Below, one piece after another: positions 40,121 to 50,342 of a stretch of 64,000 nucleotides of DNA. Position 1 is the stretch's first letter. The number at the start of each line of letters is the position of its first letter. A model generated the notes under the pieces. The model had not been told where the DNA came from. It worked only from the letters and a program-made list of their open reading frames with translations, and made no database searches. The DNA is from Enterococcus innesii (GTDB lineage Bacteria > Bacillota > Bacilli > Lactobacillales > Enterococcaceae), in the NCBI GenBank assembly GCA_018982785.1, contig JAHHEN010000004.1, forward strand, positions 377,001-441,000. The letters are read 5' to 3'. A program made the position numbers and the translations under genes.

Positions 40121-41529
40121 AGAGCCTCAACGAGGAATGTGGGGTTTTTGGTGTTTGGGGTCATCCAGATGCCGCTCGTGTCACCTACTTCGGACTACAC
40201 AGTTTGCAACATCGCGGCCAAGAAGGTGCAGGGATCGTCACGAATGATGCCGGGAAACTCAATGGCCACCGTGATTTAGGGTTACTAGCGGAAGTGTTTT
40301 CGGATGAACGTGTCCTCCAGCGTCTGACAGGAGATGCTGCCATTGGTCATGTTCGCTACGCAACTGCTGGTAATGGTAGCGTTGATAATATTCAACCATT
40401 TTTATTCAAATTTTTTGATCAGCAGATTGGCTTAGCTCATAACGGCAACTTGACGAATGCGAAAAGTCTACGGAAATCCTTAGAAAAGGCTGGTGCGATT
40501 TTCCACTCGAATTCCGATACAGAGATTCTCATGCACTTGATCCGCCGCAGTGAAGAACCGCTTTTTATGGATCGGGTCAAGGAGGCATTGAATCAAGTTA
40601 AAGGTGGATTTGCGTACCTTTTACTGACCGAAAATGCCATGATCGCAGCACTAGACCCCAATGGCTTTCGGCCATTGTCAATCGGGAAAATGGTCAATGG
40701 TGCCTATGTGGTAGCTTCAGAAACCTGTGCGTTGGAAGTCATCGGTGCGGAATTTATTCGTGATGTCCGACCGGGCGAAGTCGTGATCATTGATGATGCA
40801 GGCATTCAAATCGAGCAGTATACCCAAGAAGTACAGCCGGCGATTTGCTCGATGGAGTTTATTTATTTTGCCCGTCCTGATTCCAACATCGCTGGCGTCA
40901 ATGTCCATCGTGCCCGTAAAAATATGGGCCGTCGCTTAGCACAAGAGGCGCCGATCGAAGCGGATATGGTCATTGGTGTACCGAATTCATCCTTATCTGC
41001 TGCCAGCGGCTATGCCGAAGCTTCAGGTATTCCTTATGAATTGGGCTTAGTAAAAAATCAATACATTGCACGAACGTTTATTCAACCGACGCAGGAGTTA
41101 AGGGAACAAGGCGTGCGGATGAAGCTCTCAGCTGTTCGTGGCGTAGTCGAAGGCAAACGAGTGATTCTAGTCGACGATTCGATCGTCCGAGGAACCACCA
41201 GCCGCCGTATCGTGCAACTGCTAAAAGAGGCAGGTGCGAAAGAAGTTCATGTGCGTATCGGTTCGCCGCCTTTGCGCTATCCATGTTTTTACGGGATCGA
41301 CATTCAAACGAGAAAAGAATTGATCGCAGCCAAATATACGGAAGCTGAGATTTGTGAAAAAATCGAAGCAGATTCTTTGGCCTTTTTAAGTGAAGACGGG
41401 TTGATCGAAGCGATCGGTTTAGATTTTGACGCACCTTACTCAGGCTTGTGTATGGCCTATTTCAATGGCGATTATCCAACCCCTTTGTATGATTATGAAG
41501 AAAACTATCTCGCGTCTTTAGCTGAATAA
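40105..41529 (+). CDS. purF: Amidophosphoribosyltransferase
   Basis: A 474-residue Ntn-hydrolase and PRPP transferase, the first committed step of purine synthesis. I chose ATG 40105 (GGGAGG upstream) because [12 protein letters not shown] matches the B. subtilis start: the propeptide is removed to expose catalytic Cys12. The PRPP loop is [14 protein letters not shown]. Four Cys positions expected for the Fe-S cluster in B. subtilis-type enzymes appear plausible (for example PAICSMEF and GLCMAYF). Confidence 0.96.
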   Translation: MFNEVKSLNEECGVFGVWGHPDAARVTYFGLHSLQHRGQEGAGIVTNDAGKLNGHRDLGLLAEVFSDERVLQRLTGDAAIGHVRYATAGNGSVDNIQPFLFKFFDQQIGLAHNGNLTNAKSLRKSLEKAGAIFHSNSDTEILMHLIRRSEEPLFMDRVKEALNQVKGGFAYLLLTENAMIAALDPNGFRPLSIGKMVNGAYVVASETCALEVIGAEFIRDVRPGEVVIIDDAGIQIEQYTQEVQPAICSMEFIYFARPDSNIAGVNVHRARKNMGRRLAQEAPIEADMVIGVPNSSLSAASGYAEASGIPYELGLVKNQYIARTFIQPTQELREQGVRMKLSAVRGVVEGKRVILVDDSIVRGTTSRRIVQLLKEAGAKEVHVRIGSPPLRYPCFYGIDIQTRKELIAAKYTEAEICEKIEADSLAFLSEDGLIEAIGLDFDAPYSGLCMAYFNGDYPTPLYDYEENYLASLAE

Positions 41530-41644
41530 AAAGTAGGCAAGAATGGTTTTTCAAGCGCAGCAGTGAAGGACTGATGGTTTGCTTACGTTAACGACGAGTG
41601 AGCTGAATGAAGAAAAGCGGATGAATGATTGAGGAGGAACGAAC

Positions 41645-42690
41645 GTGGCAAATGCATATGCAAAAGCCGGTGTCGATGTCGAGGCCGGTTATGAAGTAGT
41701 CGAACGGATCAAAAAGCATGTGAAACGAACAGAACGGCTAGGCGTGATGGGGGCAATCGGGGGCTTTGGTGGCTGTTTTGACTTATCATCGTACCAATTA
41801 AAAGAACCCGTACTTGTTTCTGGAACTGATGGTGTAGGAACCAAGCTTTTGTTGGCGATCCAACAAGAACAGCACGCAACGATCGGCATTGATTGCGTCG
41901 CGATGTGCGTGAATGATATCGTCGCTCAAGGGGCAGAACCTATCTACTTCCTTGACTATGTTGCAGTTGGTAAAAACGATCCGGCAAAGATCGAACAAAT
42001 CATTGCTGGTGTCGCGGAGGGCTGTGTGCAAGCGGGTGCTGCCCTGATTGGTGGGGAAACCGCTGAAATGCCGGGGATATATCAGCCAGAAGAATATGAT
42101 CTTGCTGGCTTTGCCGTAGGGATCGTCGAAAAAAGTCGCTTGATCACTGGAGAAACCATCAAAGAAGGCGATGAGCTGATTGGTTTGCCTTCATCAGGCA
42201 TTCACTCCAATGGGTACTCTTTAGTCAGAAAAGTCTTTTTGAACAGCATGGCTATACAGGAGCAGAAACGTTTGCGGAACTTGGCAACCAAACACTTGCA
42301 GAAAGTTTATTGACGCCAACGAGAATTTACGTTGATGCATTGAAACCTTTATTGACAGAAGGATTGCTCGCTGGAATTTCTCATATCACTGGTGGCGGCT
42401 TTGTTGAAAATATCCCGCGGATGCTGCCGGAAGGTCTGGCGGCAGAAATCGCCTTAGGCACTTGGCCGCAGTTGCCGATATTTGATCTGATCGCTGCTCA
42501 TGGCGCGATTCCTCACCAAGAAATGTTCGAGATTTTCAATATGGGTATCGGTATGGTCTTAGCCGTTGCGCCAGAAAATGTTGCGGCAGTGATGGCACTT
42601 CTATCCGCCAATGAAGAACAAGCATACCGGATCGGGAAAGTGACCAAACGTAACAACGAAGCCGTTTGCTTCAAAGAGGCAGTCCGATGA
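41645..42690 (+). CDS. purM: AIR synthase PurM (frame broken at 42236-42240)
   Basis: Phosphoribosylformylglycinamidine cyclo-ligase. It has [29 protein letters not shown] and [11 protein letters not shown]. The frame breaks in the T5 run after SLVRKVF; a sixth T gives [21 protein letters not shown] and continues to the end, 348 residues, the normal size. The gene is needed for growth without purines, so an artefact is likely. It starts on GTG with GAGGAGG before it, after a 115-bp gap from purF in which I see no terminator. Its stop overlaps purN. Confidence 0.93.
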
Positions 42691-43271
42691 GGATCGCCGT
42701 CTTTGCTTCTGGAACGGGCAGCAATTTTACCGCGATCGCCGATGCGATCCAAGCAAATAAAATCAAAGGAGCGCAGATCGGGTTGGTCTTTTCCGATAAA
42801 CCTACAGCGCCAGTAATAGAAAAAGCCCGCGCGAGAGACTATGAAACGCTTGTCTTGGAGCCAGCGGCATTTGCGTCAAAAGCAGCTTTTGAAAGTAAAT
42901 TGATCGAAGAATTGCAGGATCATGCCATCGATTTTATTGTTTTAGCAGGGTACATGCGGATCATCGGCAACACCTTATTATCCGCTTATGAAGGACGAGT
43001 CATCAATATCCATCCCTCCTTGTTGCCAAGCTTCCCAGGTAAGTCTGGGATTGCCGATGCCTTCGCTTATGGCGTGAAAGTGACGGGGGTGACGGTTCAT
43101 TATGTCGATGCTGGCATTGACACAGGGCCAATCATTGCCCAAGAAATCGTTCGGATCGACACCGACGATACATTAACAAGTGTGACAGAGAAAATTCATC
43201 AAGTGGAACACCAAATCTATCCAGCTGTTTTAGCTGAAATTGTGGAAAAGGGGCTATCAAATCGTGAATAA
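42687..43271 (+). CDS. purN: Phosphoribosylglycinamide formyltransferase
   Basis: A 194-residue formyl-THF-dependent GAR transformylase. It starts [17 protein letters not shown] and has the folate-site segment [13 protein letters not shown] and the catalytic Asp region [13 protein letters not shown] 42687 overlaps the purM stop (ATGA). It overlaps purH by 8 bases. Confidence 0.96.
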   Translation: MRIAVFASGTGSNFTAIADAIQANKIKGAQIGLVFSDKPTAPVIEKARARDYETLVLEPAAFASKAAFESKLIEELQDHAIDFIVLAGYMRIIGNTLLSAYEGRVINIHPSLLPSFPGKSGIADAFAYGVKVTGVTVHYVDAGIDTGPIIAQEIVRIDTDDTLTSVTEKIHQVEHQIYPAVLAEIVEKGLSNRE

Positions 43272-44798
43272 ACGTGCATTAATCAGTGTGTCTGACAAAG
43301 AAGGACTGGTACCATTTGTCCAAGAATTGACCAATTTAGGATTTGAGATCATTTCAACTGGCGGGACCAAAACCGTCTTAGAGAAAGCAGGGCTTCAACC
43401 GATCGGCATCGAAGCGATCACAGAATTTCCTGAAATGATGGACGGTAGGGTCAAGACGCTACATCCGCGGGTGCATGGGGGTCTGTTAGGGCGACGTGAT
43501 CTGCCTTCTCATATGGAGGCAATGGCTGAGCACGGTATTTTACCAATCGACCTCGTTGTCGTCAATCTTTATCCATTTAAAGAAACGATCAGTAAGCCTG
43601 AGGTCACAGAAGCCGACGCAATCGAAAATATCGACATCGGCGGACCAAGCATGCTGCGTTCTGCGGCGAAAAACCATGCCTCATTAACTGTTGTCGTTGA
43701 TCCCAAGGATTACGACTGGGTTTTAGCTGAGCTGAAGGAAGGCAATACGACGTTGGCATCAAGAAAGAAATTAGCTGCCAAAGTCTTCCGCCATACCGCA
43801 GCCTACGATGCCTTGATTGGTGAATACTTGACCAAAGCGGTGGCTGAAACAGAAACGGAGACCTTGACGAAAACCTATGTTTTGAAACAAACATTGCGTT
43901 ATGGTGAAAATAGCCATCAGAAAGCTTCCTTCTATCAAGACGCACTACCCGTGCCATATTCGATTGCCAGCGCAAAACAAATCCACGGCAAAGAATTGTC
44001 TTACAACAACATTAAAGATGCTGATGCTGCCTTGCGGATCGCAGAAGAATTTACAGAGCCAACTGCGGTAGCCCTCAAGCACATGAATCCATGTGGGATC
44101 GGAAGTGGAGAAACGATTGCTGAAGCTTTCCAAGAAGCTTACGAAGCAGACCCAGTGTCGATTTTTGGCGGGATCATCGTCTTGAATCGTCCAGTTGATG
44201 TGGCAACTGCGGAGCAACTGCAGCGGATTTTTCTTGAGATCATTATTGCACCTGCATTTGAAGAAGAAGCACTAGAAATTTTAACGAAGAAAAAAATCTG
44301 CGCCTGCTGGTTGTTGATTTCCAAAAAGCAGCCAAACAGCCAGAAGTTGTCTCTGTCCTTGGGGGCTTATTGGTGCAAGAACCAGATGATCAAATAGAAA
44401 CACCAGAAGATTGGACCGTGGTGACAAAGAGAAAGCCAACAACAGAAGAAATCGCAGCTTTGGCTTTTGCTTGGAAAGCGGTGAAACACGTGAAATCTAA
44501 TGCCATCGTTTTAGCCAATCAACAGCAAACCGTCGGGATCGGCGCTGGTCAAATGAACCGCGTGGGTTCAGTGAAAATCGCTGTGGAACAAGCCCGTGAA
44601 AACAATAAATTGGCTGGTTCAGTGCTGGCAAGCGACGCCTTTTTCCCAATGGATGACAGTGTTGAATATGCAGCGCAACAAGGAATCAAAGCGATTATTC
44701 AACCTGGTGGCAGTATCAAAGATCAAGAGTCGATCGACATGGCAGATAAATACGGTGTGGCGATGGTCTTTACTGGTGTTCGTCATTTTAAACACTAA
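43264..44798 (+). CDS. purH: Bifunctional AICAR transformylase/IMP cyclohydrolase (frame broken at 44290-44296)
   Basis: The enzyme of the last two steps to IMP. The N-terminal cyclohydrolase (MGS-like fold) starts [17 protein letters not shown] with [14 protein letters not shown]. The C-terminal transformylase has KHMNPCGIG and [14 protein letters not shown]. The frame breaks in a seven-A run after EILTKKK; an eighth A gives [17 protein letters not shown] and a total of 511 residues, the usual length. It starts on GTG 43264, overlapping purN. Confidence 0.93.
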
Positions 44799-44814
44799 GA
44801 AATAGGAGAAGACG

Positions 44815-46101
44815 ATGAAAATACTTGTTATTGGTAGTGGCGGTAGAGAGCATGCCGTCGCAAAAAAGTTTCTGCAGGATCCTCAAGTGGAAACAGTCTT
44901 TTGTGCGAAGGGCAATCCCGGTATGCGAAAAGACGGGATCAAGACAGTCGCAATTGAAGAGTCCGATCATGAAAGCCTAATTGCTTTTGCTCAAGAGCAG
45001 GAGGTTGATTGGACCTTCGTTGGTCCGGAAGTTCCGTTACTAAATGGCATCGTAGATGATTTTCAGGCGGCGGGCTTGGCAATTTTTGGCCCCAATCGAC
45101 AAGCAGCGATGATCGAAGGATCAAAAGAGTTTGCCAAAGAATTGATGCGGGACAATCAGATTCCGACAGCAGACTACCAAAGTTTTACAGATAGTGCGCA
45201 AGCAAAAGCATATATCCAGCTTAAAGGTGCACCAATCGTTATCAAAGCGGATGGCTTAGCTGCGGGCAAAGGCGTAGTCGTCGCTGAAACCGTTGATGAG
45301 GCGAATGCGGCTGTCGAAGCGATGCTAGAGCAAAATGCTTTCGGTGAAAGTGGTGCAAAAGTGGTGATCGAAGAGTTTTTGGCTGGCGAAGAGTTTTCGC
45401 TCTTGGCGTTTGTTAAGGACGAAGCCGTCTATCCAATGGTCATTGCTCAAGACCATAAACGTGCCTTTGATGGCGATTTAGGGCCGAATACAGGAGGTAT
45501 GGGGGCATACACACCGGTACCGCAGATTCCGCAAGAAATGGTCGATCAAGCAGTAGCAGAAGTTTTACTTCCTGCAGCAAAAGGGATGATTCGTAATAAG
45601 ACACCGTTTACGGGGATTCTCTATGCAGGTCTGATTGCTACCAATGATGGACCGAAAGTCATCGAATTCAATGCGCGTTTCGGCGATCCAGAAACACAAG
45701 TCGTGTTAAGTCGTTTAGATAGCAGTTTAGCCCAGATCATTGATGATCTATTGCAGGATCGAGTGCCCGCGATCCGATGGAATCAATCGGCTTCGATCGG
45801 TGTCGTGATTGCATCGCAAGGATATCCGGGCAAGTATCAGCAAGGAATGCCTGTCCCAAGCCCTCAAGGAGAAGGGATTCAATTCTTTTATGCAGGAGTT
45901 AAGGAAGCTACCGACCAAGATGGTTTGACGGCAGCTGGTGGGCGCGTTTTTCTTGTAGAAGCGTCAGCTGAGGATTTAGCTACTGCGCAAAAGAACGTCT
46001 ATGAAGCAATCAGCAAGTTGTCTTTATCTGGCTTGTATTATCGAAACGATATCGGCGATAAAGCCTTGCAATATAGCAACTCATCAAAGGCGATGAAGTA
46101 A
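44815..46101 (+). CDS. purD: Phosphoribosylamine-glycine ligase
   Basis: A 428-residue ATP-grasp GAR synthetase. It starts MKILVIGSGGREHAV and has the FVGPEVPL, KADGLAAGKGVVVAET and EFNARFGDPETQ blocks. AGGAGA precedes the ATG. It is the last gene of the purine operon. Confidence 0.96.
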   Translation: MKILVIGSGGREHAVAKKFLQDPQVETVFCAKGNPGMRKDGIKTVAIEESDHESLIAFAQEQEVDWTFVGPEVPLLNGIVDDFQAAGLAIFGPNRQAAMIEGSKEFAKELMRDNQIPTADYQSFTDSAQAKAYIQLKGAPIVIKADGLAAGKGVVVAETVDEANAAVEAMLEQNAFGESGAKVVIEEFLAGEEFSLLAFVKDEAVYPMVIAQDHKRAFDGDLGPNTGGMGAYTPVPQIPQEMVDQAVAEVLLPAAKGMIRNKTPFTGILYAGLIATNDGPKVIEFNARFGDPETQVVLSRLDSSLAQIIDDLLQDRVPAIRWNQSASIGVVIASQGYPGKYQQGMPVPSPQGEGIQFFYAGVKEATDQDGLTAAGGRVFLVEASAEDLATAQKNVYEAISKLSLSGLYYRNDIGDKALQYSNSSKAMK

Positions 46102-46146
46102 AGAACGTTTCTATGCGTAAGGAAAATTGAAAGTAAAAGAGGACTG

Positions 46147-46186
46147 CCAGTAGAACCGATCGGTTGTGCTGGTGGTTTTCGTTTTA
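46147..46186 (+). terminator. Terminator-like hairpin after purD
   Basis: CCAG-TAG-AACCGATCGGTT-GTG-CTGG forms a stem with a small internal loop followed by a T-rich tract. It is weaker than most others in the window. Confidence 0.55.
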
Positions 46187-46229
46187 TGGGAGGTTTTTTT
46201 GACGTTGGTATAGCGTTTTCATCTTGTTG

Positions 46230-46238
46230 TGCTAAAAT
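46230..46238 (+). promoter_or_regulatory. Extended -10 of the aldo/keto reductase gene
   Basis: TGC-TAAAAT, with TAAAAT at 46233-46238, has the same TGTGCTAAAAT context as the element before the XRE gene. Confidence 0.5.
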
Positions 46239-46270
46239 AGGAGTGTAGTTTAAATAAGGAGGAACTTTAC

Positions 46271-47185
46271 GTGAAAAATATTAAATTCGGTCCTACTGAT
46301 TTAGAAGTATCTAGTGTGATTTTAGGCTTGATGCGAATCAACAATGCCAAAGATCCTGTGAAGGTCTTGACGACTGCGATTGAAAATGACATTACCTTCT
46401 TTGACCATGCGGATATTTATGGTCGCGGGGAGTGTGAAACGATTTTTGCGGAAGCGTTAGCAAAAACGGATGCCAAAAGAGAAGATTTGTTCATTCAATC
46501 AAAATGTGGCATCGTTCCAGGTGAAATGTTTGATTTTTCGAAAGAGCATATCATTTCTTCTGTGGAAGGTAGTTTGCAACGATTGAAAACCGATCATTTG
46601 GATGCGCTATTGCTGCATCGCCCTGATACTTTGTTTGAACCAGAAGAAGTGGCAGCTGCCTTTGATCAATTAGAAAAAGACGGCAAAGTGAAATACTTCG
46701 GTGTCAGCAATCAAAAACCTGGTCAAATCGAGCTATTGAAAAAATATGTTTCCCAACCTTTAGTAGCGAATCAACTGCAATTCGGGATCATGCATACGGG
46801 AATGATCGATCAAGGAATTCATGTCAACATGACGGATGCTGGTAGTGTCGATCATGATGGAGAAATTTTGGAATATTCTCGCTTGCATGAGATGACGATC
46901 CAAGCTTGGTCTCCGTATCAGTATGGTTTCTTCGAAGGGGTCTTTATCGGTAACGAGAAATTCCCAGAGTTAAACGAAAAATTGACCGAACTAGCGGACA
47001 AGTATCAAACGACACCGACAGGTATTGCCTCTGCGTGGATCTTACGTCATCCAGCAAATATGCAAGTGATTGCCGGAACAATGACCCCGCATCGAATCGA
47101 AGAAATCGCGCAAGCTTCTTCGATCGTATTGACCCGCCATGAATGGTATGAAGTGTATAAAGCAGCAGGGAACATCTTGCCTTAA
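46271..47185 (+). CDS. Aldo/keto reductase (YdhF-like)
   Basis: A 304-residue NADPH-dependent oxidoreductase. It has the catalytic Asp/Tyr segment FFDHADIYG, the His in LLLHRPD, a GVSNQ strand and a cofactor-binding C-terminus (VIAGTMTPHRIEE). It resembles E. coli YdhF. It starts on GTG with AAGGAGGA upstream. The substrate is unknown, and it is monocistronic. Confidence 0.9.
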   Translation: MKNIKFGPTDLEVSSVILGLMRINNAKDPVKVLTTAIENDITFFDHADIYGRGECETIFAEALAKTDAKREDLFIQSKCGIVPGEMFDFSKEHIISSVEGSLQRLKTDHLDALLLHRPDTLFEPEEVAAAFDQLEKDGKVKYFGVSNQKPGQIELLKKYVSQPLVANQLQFGIMHTGMIDQGIHVNMTDAGSVDHDGEILEYSRLHEMTIQAWSPYQYGFFEGVFIGNEKFPELNEKLTELADKYQTTPTGIASAWILRHPANMQVIAGTMTPHRIEEIAQASSIVLTRHEWYEVYKAAGNILP

Positions 47186-47219
47186 TTTATCCGTAAACTC
47201 CGTTTTATTCAGTAGTTGT

Positions 47220-47262
47220 AAGGATGAATGTTCGTCAAACACGAACATTCATCCTTTTTTTT
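47220..47262 (+). terminator. Terminator that also holds a PurBox core
   Basis: Sixteen-base perfect arms (47220-47235 and 47241-47256) with a 5-nt loop and a T-run. The right arm contains CGAACATT (47242-47249), which is also positioned as the PurBox for guaC. Confidence 0.9.
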
Positions 47263-47312
47263 GGAAAAGTATTTCTAAAAAGCTTGTATTTCATTTCCAG
47301 GTGGTTTAAATT
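47242..47312 (+). promoter_or_regulatory. Putative guaC promoter with PurBox
   Basis: CGAAC starts at 47242. TTGTAT (47284-47289) lies exactly 42 bp downstream, followed after 17 bp by TAAATT (47307-47312). The hexamers are weaker than at purE and purC, fitting activator dependence, but the spacing is identical. Confidence 0.55.
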
Positions 47313-47386
47313 GTTGTGGGCGTTAAAAATAGGCTGATGCCATTTGATGCTTGCTTCACTCTTAGTAAGATTTGGAGGATATTTTT

Positions 47387-48373
47387 ATGTTTGACATGAA
47401 AGTTTTTGATTACGAAGATATACAACTGATTCCTAATAAGTGTATCGTGAACAGCCGTTCAGAATGTGATACAACGGTGACATTAGGCGGACACTCGTTT
47501 AAAATGCCTGTTGTTCCTGCAAATATGCAAACAATTATTGATGATTCAATCGCAGAATTTTTAGCTGAAAATGGCTATTTTTATATTATGCACCGCTTTG
47601 ATGAAGAGGCACGGATTCCATTTATCAAAAAAATGAAAAGCCGCGGCTTGATTGCTTCTATCAGTGTGGGTGTCAAAGAAAATGAATATGCCTTTGTGGA
47701 AGAACTAGCTGACAAAGAGCTTGTTCCTGATTTTATTACGATAGATATTGCTCATGGCCACTCAAACGCCGTGATCAATATGATTCAACACATCAAGAAG
47801 CATTTGCCAGCAACGTTTGTGATCGCTGGAAATGTTGGAACACCAGAAGCAGTTCGTGAATTGGAAAACGCTGGCGCAGATGCAACGAAAGTCGGCATTG
47901 GACCTGGGAAAGTTTGTATCACAAAAATCAAAACTGGTTTCGGAACTGGCGGATGGCAATTGGCAGCATTACGCTGGTGTGCCAAAGCTGCTCGCAAACC
48001 AATCATTGCAGATGGTGGCATTCGGACACACGGCGATATCGCTAAATCTGTCCGCTTTGGTGCAACCATGGTCATGATCGGTTCATTGTTTGCTGGGCAT
48101 GAAGAATCACCAGGAGAAACCAAGGTAGAAAATGGTGTTGTGATGAAAGAATACTTTGGTTCTGCATCAGAATTTCAAAAAGGTGAAAAGAAAAACGTAG
48201 AAGGAAAGAAAATTTGGATTCAATACAAAGGTTCTTTAAAAGATACGTTAGTTGAGATGCAGCAAGACTTGCAGTCATCGATCTCTTATGCAGGTGGAAA
48301 AGATTTAGAATCGATTCGTAAAGTGGATTACGTAATCGTGAAAAATTCGATTTTCAATGGAGATACTATTTAA
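47387..48373 (+). CDS. guaC: GMP reductase
   Basis: A 328-residue IMPDH/GMPR-family TIM barrel that converts GMP to IMP with NADPH. It starts [16 protein letters not shown] and has the catalytic Cys loop [20 protein letters not shown] and [17 protein letters not shown]. It lacks CBS domains, as expected for GuaC type 2. TTGGAGG precedes ATG 47387. The gene is alone between terminators. Confidence 0.95.
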   Translation: MFDMKVFDYEDIQLIPNKCIVNSRSECDTTVTLGGHSFKMPVVPANMQTIIDDSIAEFLAENGYFYIMHRFDEEARIPFIKKMKSRGLIASISVGVKENEYAFVEELADKELVPDFITIDIAHGHSNAVINMIQHIKKHLPATFVIAGNVGTPEAVRELENAGADATKVGIGPGKVCITKIKTGFGTGGWQLAALRWCAKAARKPIIADGGIRTHGDIAKSVRFGATMVMIGSLFAGHEESPGETKVENGVVMKEYFGSASEFQKGEKKNVEGKKIWIQYKGSLKDTLVEMQQDLQSSISYAGGKDLESIRKVDYVIVKNSIFNGDTI

Positions 48374-48386
48374 GCTGGATACGGAA

Positions 48387-48419
48387 GAAACGGCCTTTTA
48401 GTGGTCGTTTCTTTTTTTT
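48387..48419 (+). terminator. Terminator of guaC
   Basis: GAAACGGCC and GGTCGTTTC arms (one G-T pair), a short loop and a T-run of eight. Confidence 0.85.
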
Positions 48420-48495
48420 GTTGAAACAACCATTTTGTTTTTCTGTTTTCTTCGTTATAATAGAAGCAATGAGAAGTAGAGGAGCGGGTGACCAA

Positions 48496-49595
48496 ATGAC
48501 AATCAAAGTGATGTCTGTGTTCGGTACCAGACCGGAAGCCATCAAAATGGCGCCACTAGTAAAGGAATGGAAAACGACCCGCGTTTTGAATCGATCGTTG
48601 TGGTGACGGCGCAGCATCGAGAAATGTTGGATCAAGTTTTAACGGTTTTTGAAATCATACCAGACTATGATCTGGATATTATGACTTTAGGGCAAACCTT
48701 GACAGGGATCACCACCAAAGTTTTGCTGGATCTGGAACCAATCTTGCAAAAAGAAACTCCTGATATCGTGCTGGTTCATGGGGATACAACCACAGCATAC
48801 GCCGCCGCGACGGCAGCTTTCTATCAGCAGATTCCTGTGGGGCATGTGGAAGCCGGTTTGCGCACATGGAACAAAAAATCTCCTTATCCGGAGGAAGCCA
48901 ATCGTCAGCTGATCGATGTATTAGCGGATTTTTATTTTGCGCCAACTGCCCAAAGTAAAGAAAATTTATTAGCGGAAAATCGCAATAAAGATGCAATTTT
49001 TGTAACAGGTAATACCGCCATTGATGCGATGCGTTATACGATCTCAGAGGACTATCAGCATCCAGAACTTTCTGCAGCAGATCAAACCATGATTCTTCTG
49101 ACAATGCACCGTCGCGAGAACTTAGGTGTTCCGATGCAGCAAGTCTTCCGCGCTTTAGCGAAGATCGCTAAGGAGAAACCAACCATCAAAGTGGTTTTTC
49201 CTATGCACAAGAATCCTCAAGTCCGAGGGATTGCTATGGAGATACTTGGGGAACTAGAAAATGTCACGCTGATTGAGCCTTTAGATGTCATTGATTTTCA
49301 CAATGTTGCCAATCAAAGTACCTTGATTTTAACGGATTCTGGTGGTGTCCAAGAAGAAGCACCGTCGTTAGGCGTTCCTGTTTTGGTCCTGAGAGATACA
49401 ACAGAGCGTCCGGAAGGAATTGCTGCAGGTACGTTAAAACTGATCGGTACGTCTGAAGTTGCGGTTTATCAAGAAACAAAGCGACTGCTAGAAGATCCAG
49501 AAGCTTACAATGCCATGGCACATGCAGAAAATCCCTATGGCGATGGGAAAGCAAGCCAGCGAATCCTGCAGATTTTAGTTGAACATTTTTCGTGA
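48496..49595 (+). CDS. mnaA: UDP-N-acetylglucosamine 2-epimerase (frame broken near 48561-48570)
   Basis: A GT-B-fold non-hydrolysing epimerase (MnaA/WecB) that converts UDP-GlcNAc to UDP-ManNAc for wall teichoic acid or surface polysaccharide. It starts TIKVMSVFGTRPEAIKMAPL and has HGDTTTAYAAA, HVEAGLRTWN and TDSGGVQEEAPSLG. The frame breaks after PLVKE; one extra A restores KEMENDPRFESIVVVTAQHREML, giving 366 residues, the normal length. GAGGAG lies somewhat far upstream of the ATG. Confidence 0.9.
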
Positions 49596-49639
49596 GAGTT
49601 AGAAAGAACAATCTCTCAGTATGAAAAACAATAGATGAT

Positions 49640-49675
49640 TAGACAGCTATTTGATAAATGGCTGTCTATTTTTTT
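49640..49675 (+). terminator. Terminator of mnaA
   Basis: TAGACAGC and GCTGTCTA arms with a partly paired loop and a seven-T run. Confidence 0.85.
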
Positions 49676-49912
49676 GTGCAAGTTTAAGGAATGTACTGTA
49701 TCATCTTTTTCATTTTCTCGTTTAAGGGGATAGACGAACGGCTTGTTGTGCTATGGCTTTTGTTAGGAGAAACTTTCTATCTATTCATGAAAAAAGTTTT
49801 ATCACGTATAAAATCACAACAGTTCTTTAATATTGTTATTTTATTGTAAGACCTTTCATTTAAAAACGAACGAAAATCTAAGAAAAAAGGGTGCTTTTTC
49901 CCATTGTTGCGG

Positions 49913-49941
49913 TTGACATTGGCTAGGATAGCAGTTATTAT
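49913..49941 (+). promoter_or_regulatory. Promoter of the M-box/mgtA transcript
   Basis: TTGACA (49913-49918), a 17-bp spacer and TATTAT (49936-49941). The stretch 49676-49912 before it shows no gene. Confidence 0.8.
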
Positions 49942-49989
49942 GTGGGTAGTTGGAAGGAAGACTTCCGACGAACTGACATTTTATACAAA

Positions 49990-50150
49990 TAATTGTTAGG
50001 TGAGGCTCCTATATGGACACAAGCTGCTGCCGCAAAAGTATCGAGAGATACTTAGTTGGTAGGACAGGTCTAATCGTGAAGGTTAAACCCAAAGTAGCTG
50101 ATAGCAGATTTGCTATCTACGCCCTATAGTGCTAAAGCTCTACAATGATC
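49990..50150 (+). ncRNA. M-box (Mg2+) riboswitch
   Basis: The blocks GTTAGGTGAGGCTCCTATAT and GCTGCTGCCGC, and the 3' block TAGTGCTAAAGCTCTAC, are the conserved core of the ykoK/mgtE-type M-box of B. subtilis. A terminator follows. High Mg2+ should compact the aptamer and favour termination, lowering mgtA expression. Confidence 0.95.
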
Positions 50151-50161
50151 ATGAGTTTTTT

Positions 50162-50192
50162 ACGCATGCTTATTGGGAGCGTGCGTTTTTTT
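50162..50192 (+). terminator. M-box expression-platform terminator
   Basis: ACGCATGCT and AGCGTGCGT arms (one G-T pair), a 7-nt loop and a T-run. Confidence 0.88.
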
Positions 50193-50249
50193 GTGTCTTT
50201 TACGCGCGTTCCACAGTGACTTACCTAATAAAAAGAAAGGAAGATTCAC

Positions 50250-50324
50250 ATGGAATACCCCAGTCCCCAGATGAAACAGCGGAGTAGTTATCGAATCGCT
50301 AGGGGTGGCGTAAGCAACTCCTAA
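50250..50324 (+). CDS. Candidate 24-residue leader peptide upstream of mgtA
   Basis: ATG at 50250 has GGAAG six bases before it, a strong site. The frame encodes 24 residues starting MEYPSPQMKQ and ends in TAA at 50322-50324, 18 bases before the mgtA ATG. The TAA lies in the left arm of a hairpin (CTCCTA 50318-50323, TAGGAG 50329-50334) that covers the mgtA GGAGG. CTCCTA can also pair with TAGGGG at 50300-50305 inside the ORF. This suggests that translation of the ORF influences mgtA translation. The peptide resembles nothing I know; it contains a PSP segment, which recalls proline-linked control of Salmonella mgtL, but there is no sequence similarity. Expression is unproven. Confidence 0.5.
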   Translation: MEYPSPQMKQRSSYRIARGGVSNS

Positions 50325-50335
50325 GTGCTAGGAGG
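50318..50335 (+). promoter_or_regulatory. Hairpin sequestering the mgtA ribosome binding site
   Basis: CTCCTA-AGTGC-TAGGAG is a perfect 6-bp stem with a 5-nt loop, and its right arm includes the GGAGG (50331-50335) used by mgtA. Confidence 0.55.
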
Positions 50336-50342
50336 AAAAAAG

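Noticed and set aside
49867-49875. CGAA repeats 46 and 42 bp upstream of the M-box promoter -35, resembling the PurBox spacing
   Set aside because: The copy at 42 bp reads CGAAAATC and lacks the C of CGAAC, and the copy with CGAAC is at the wrong distance. mgtA is not a purine gene, so chance is more likely.
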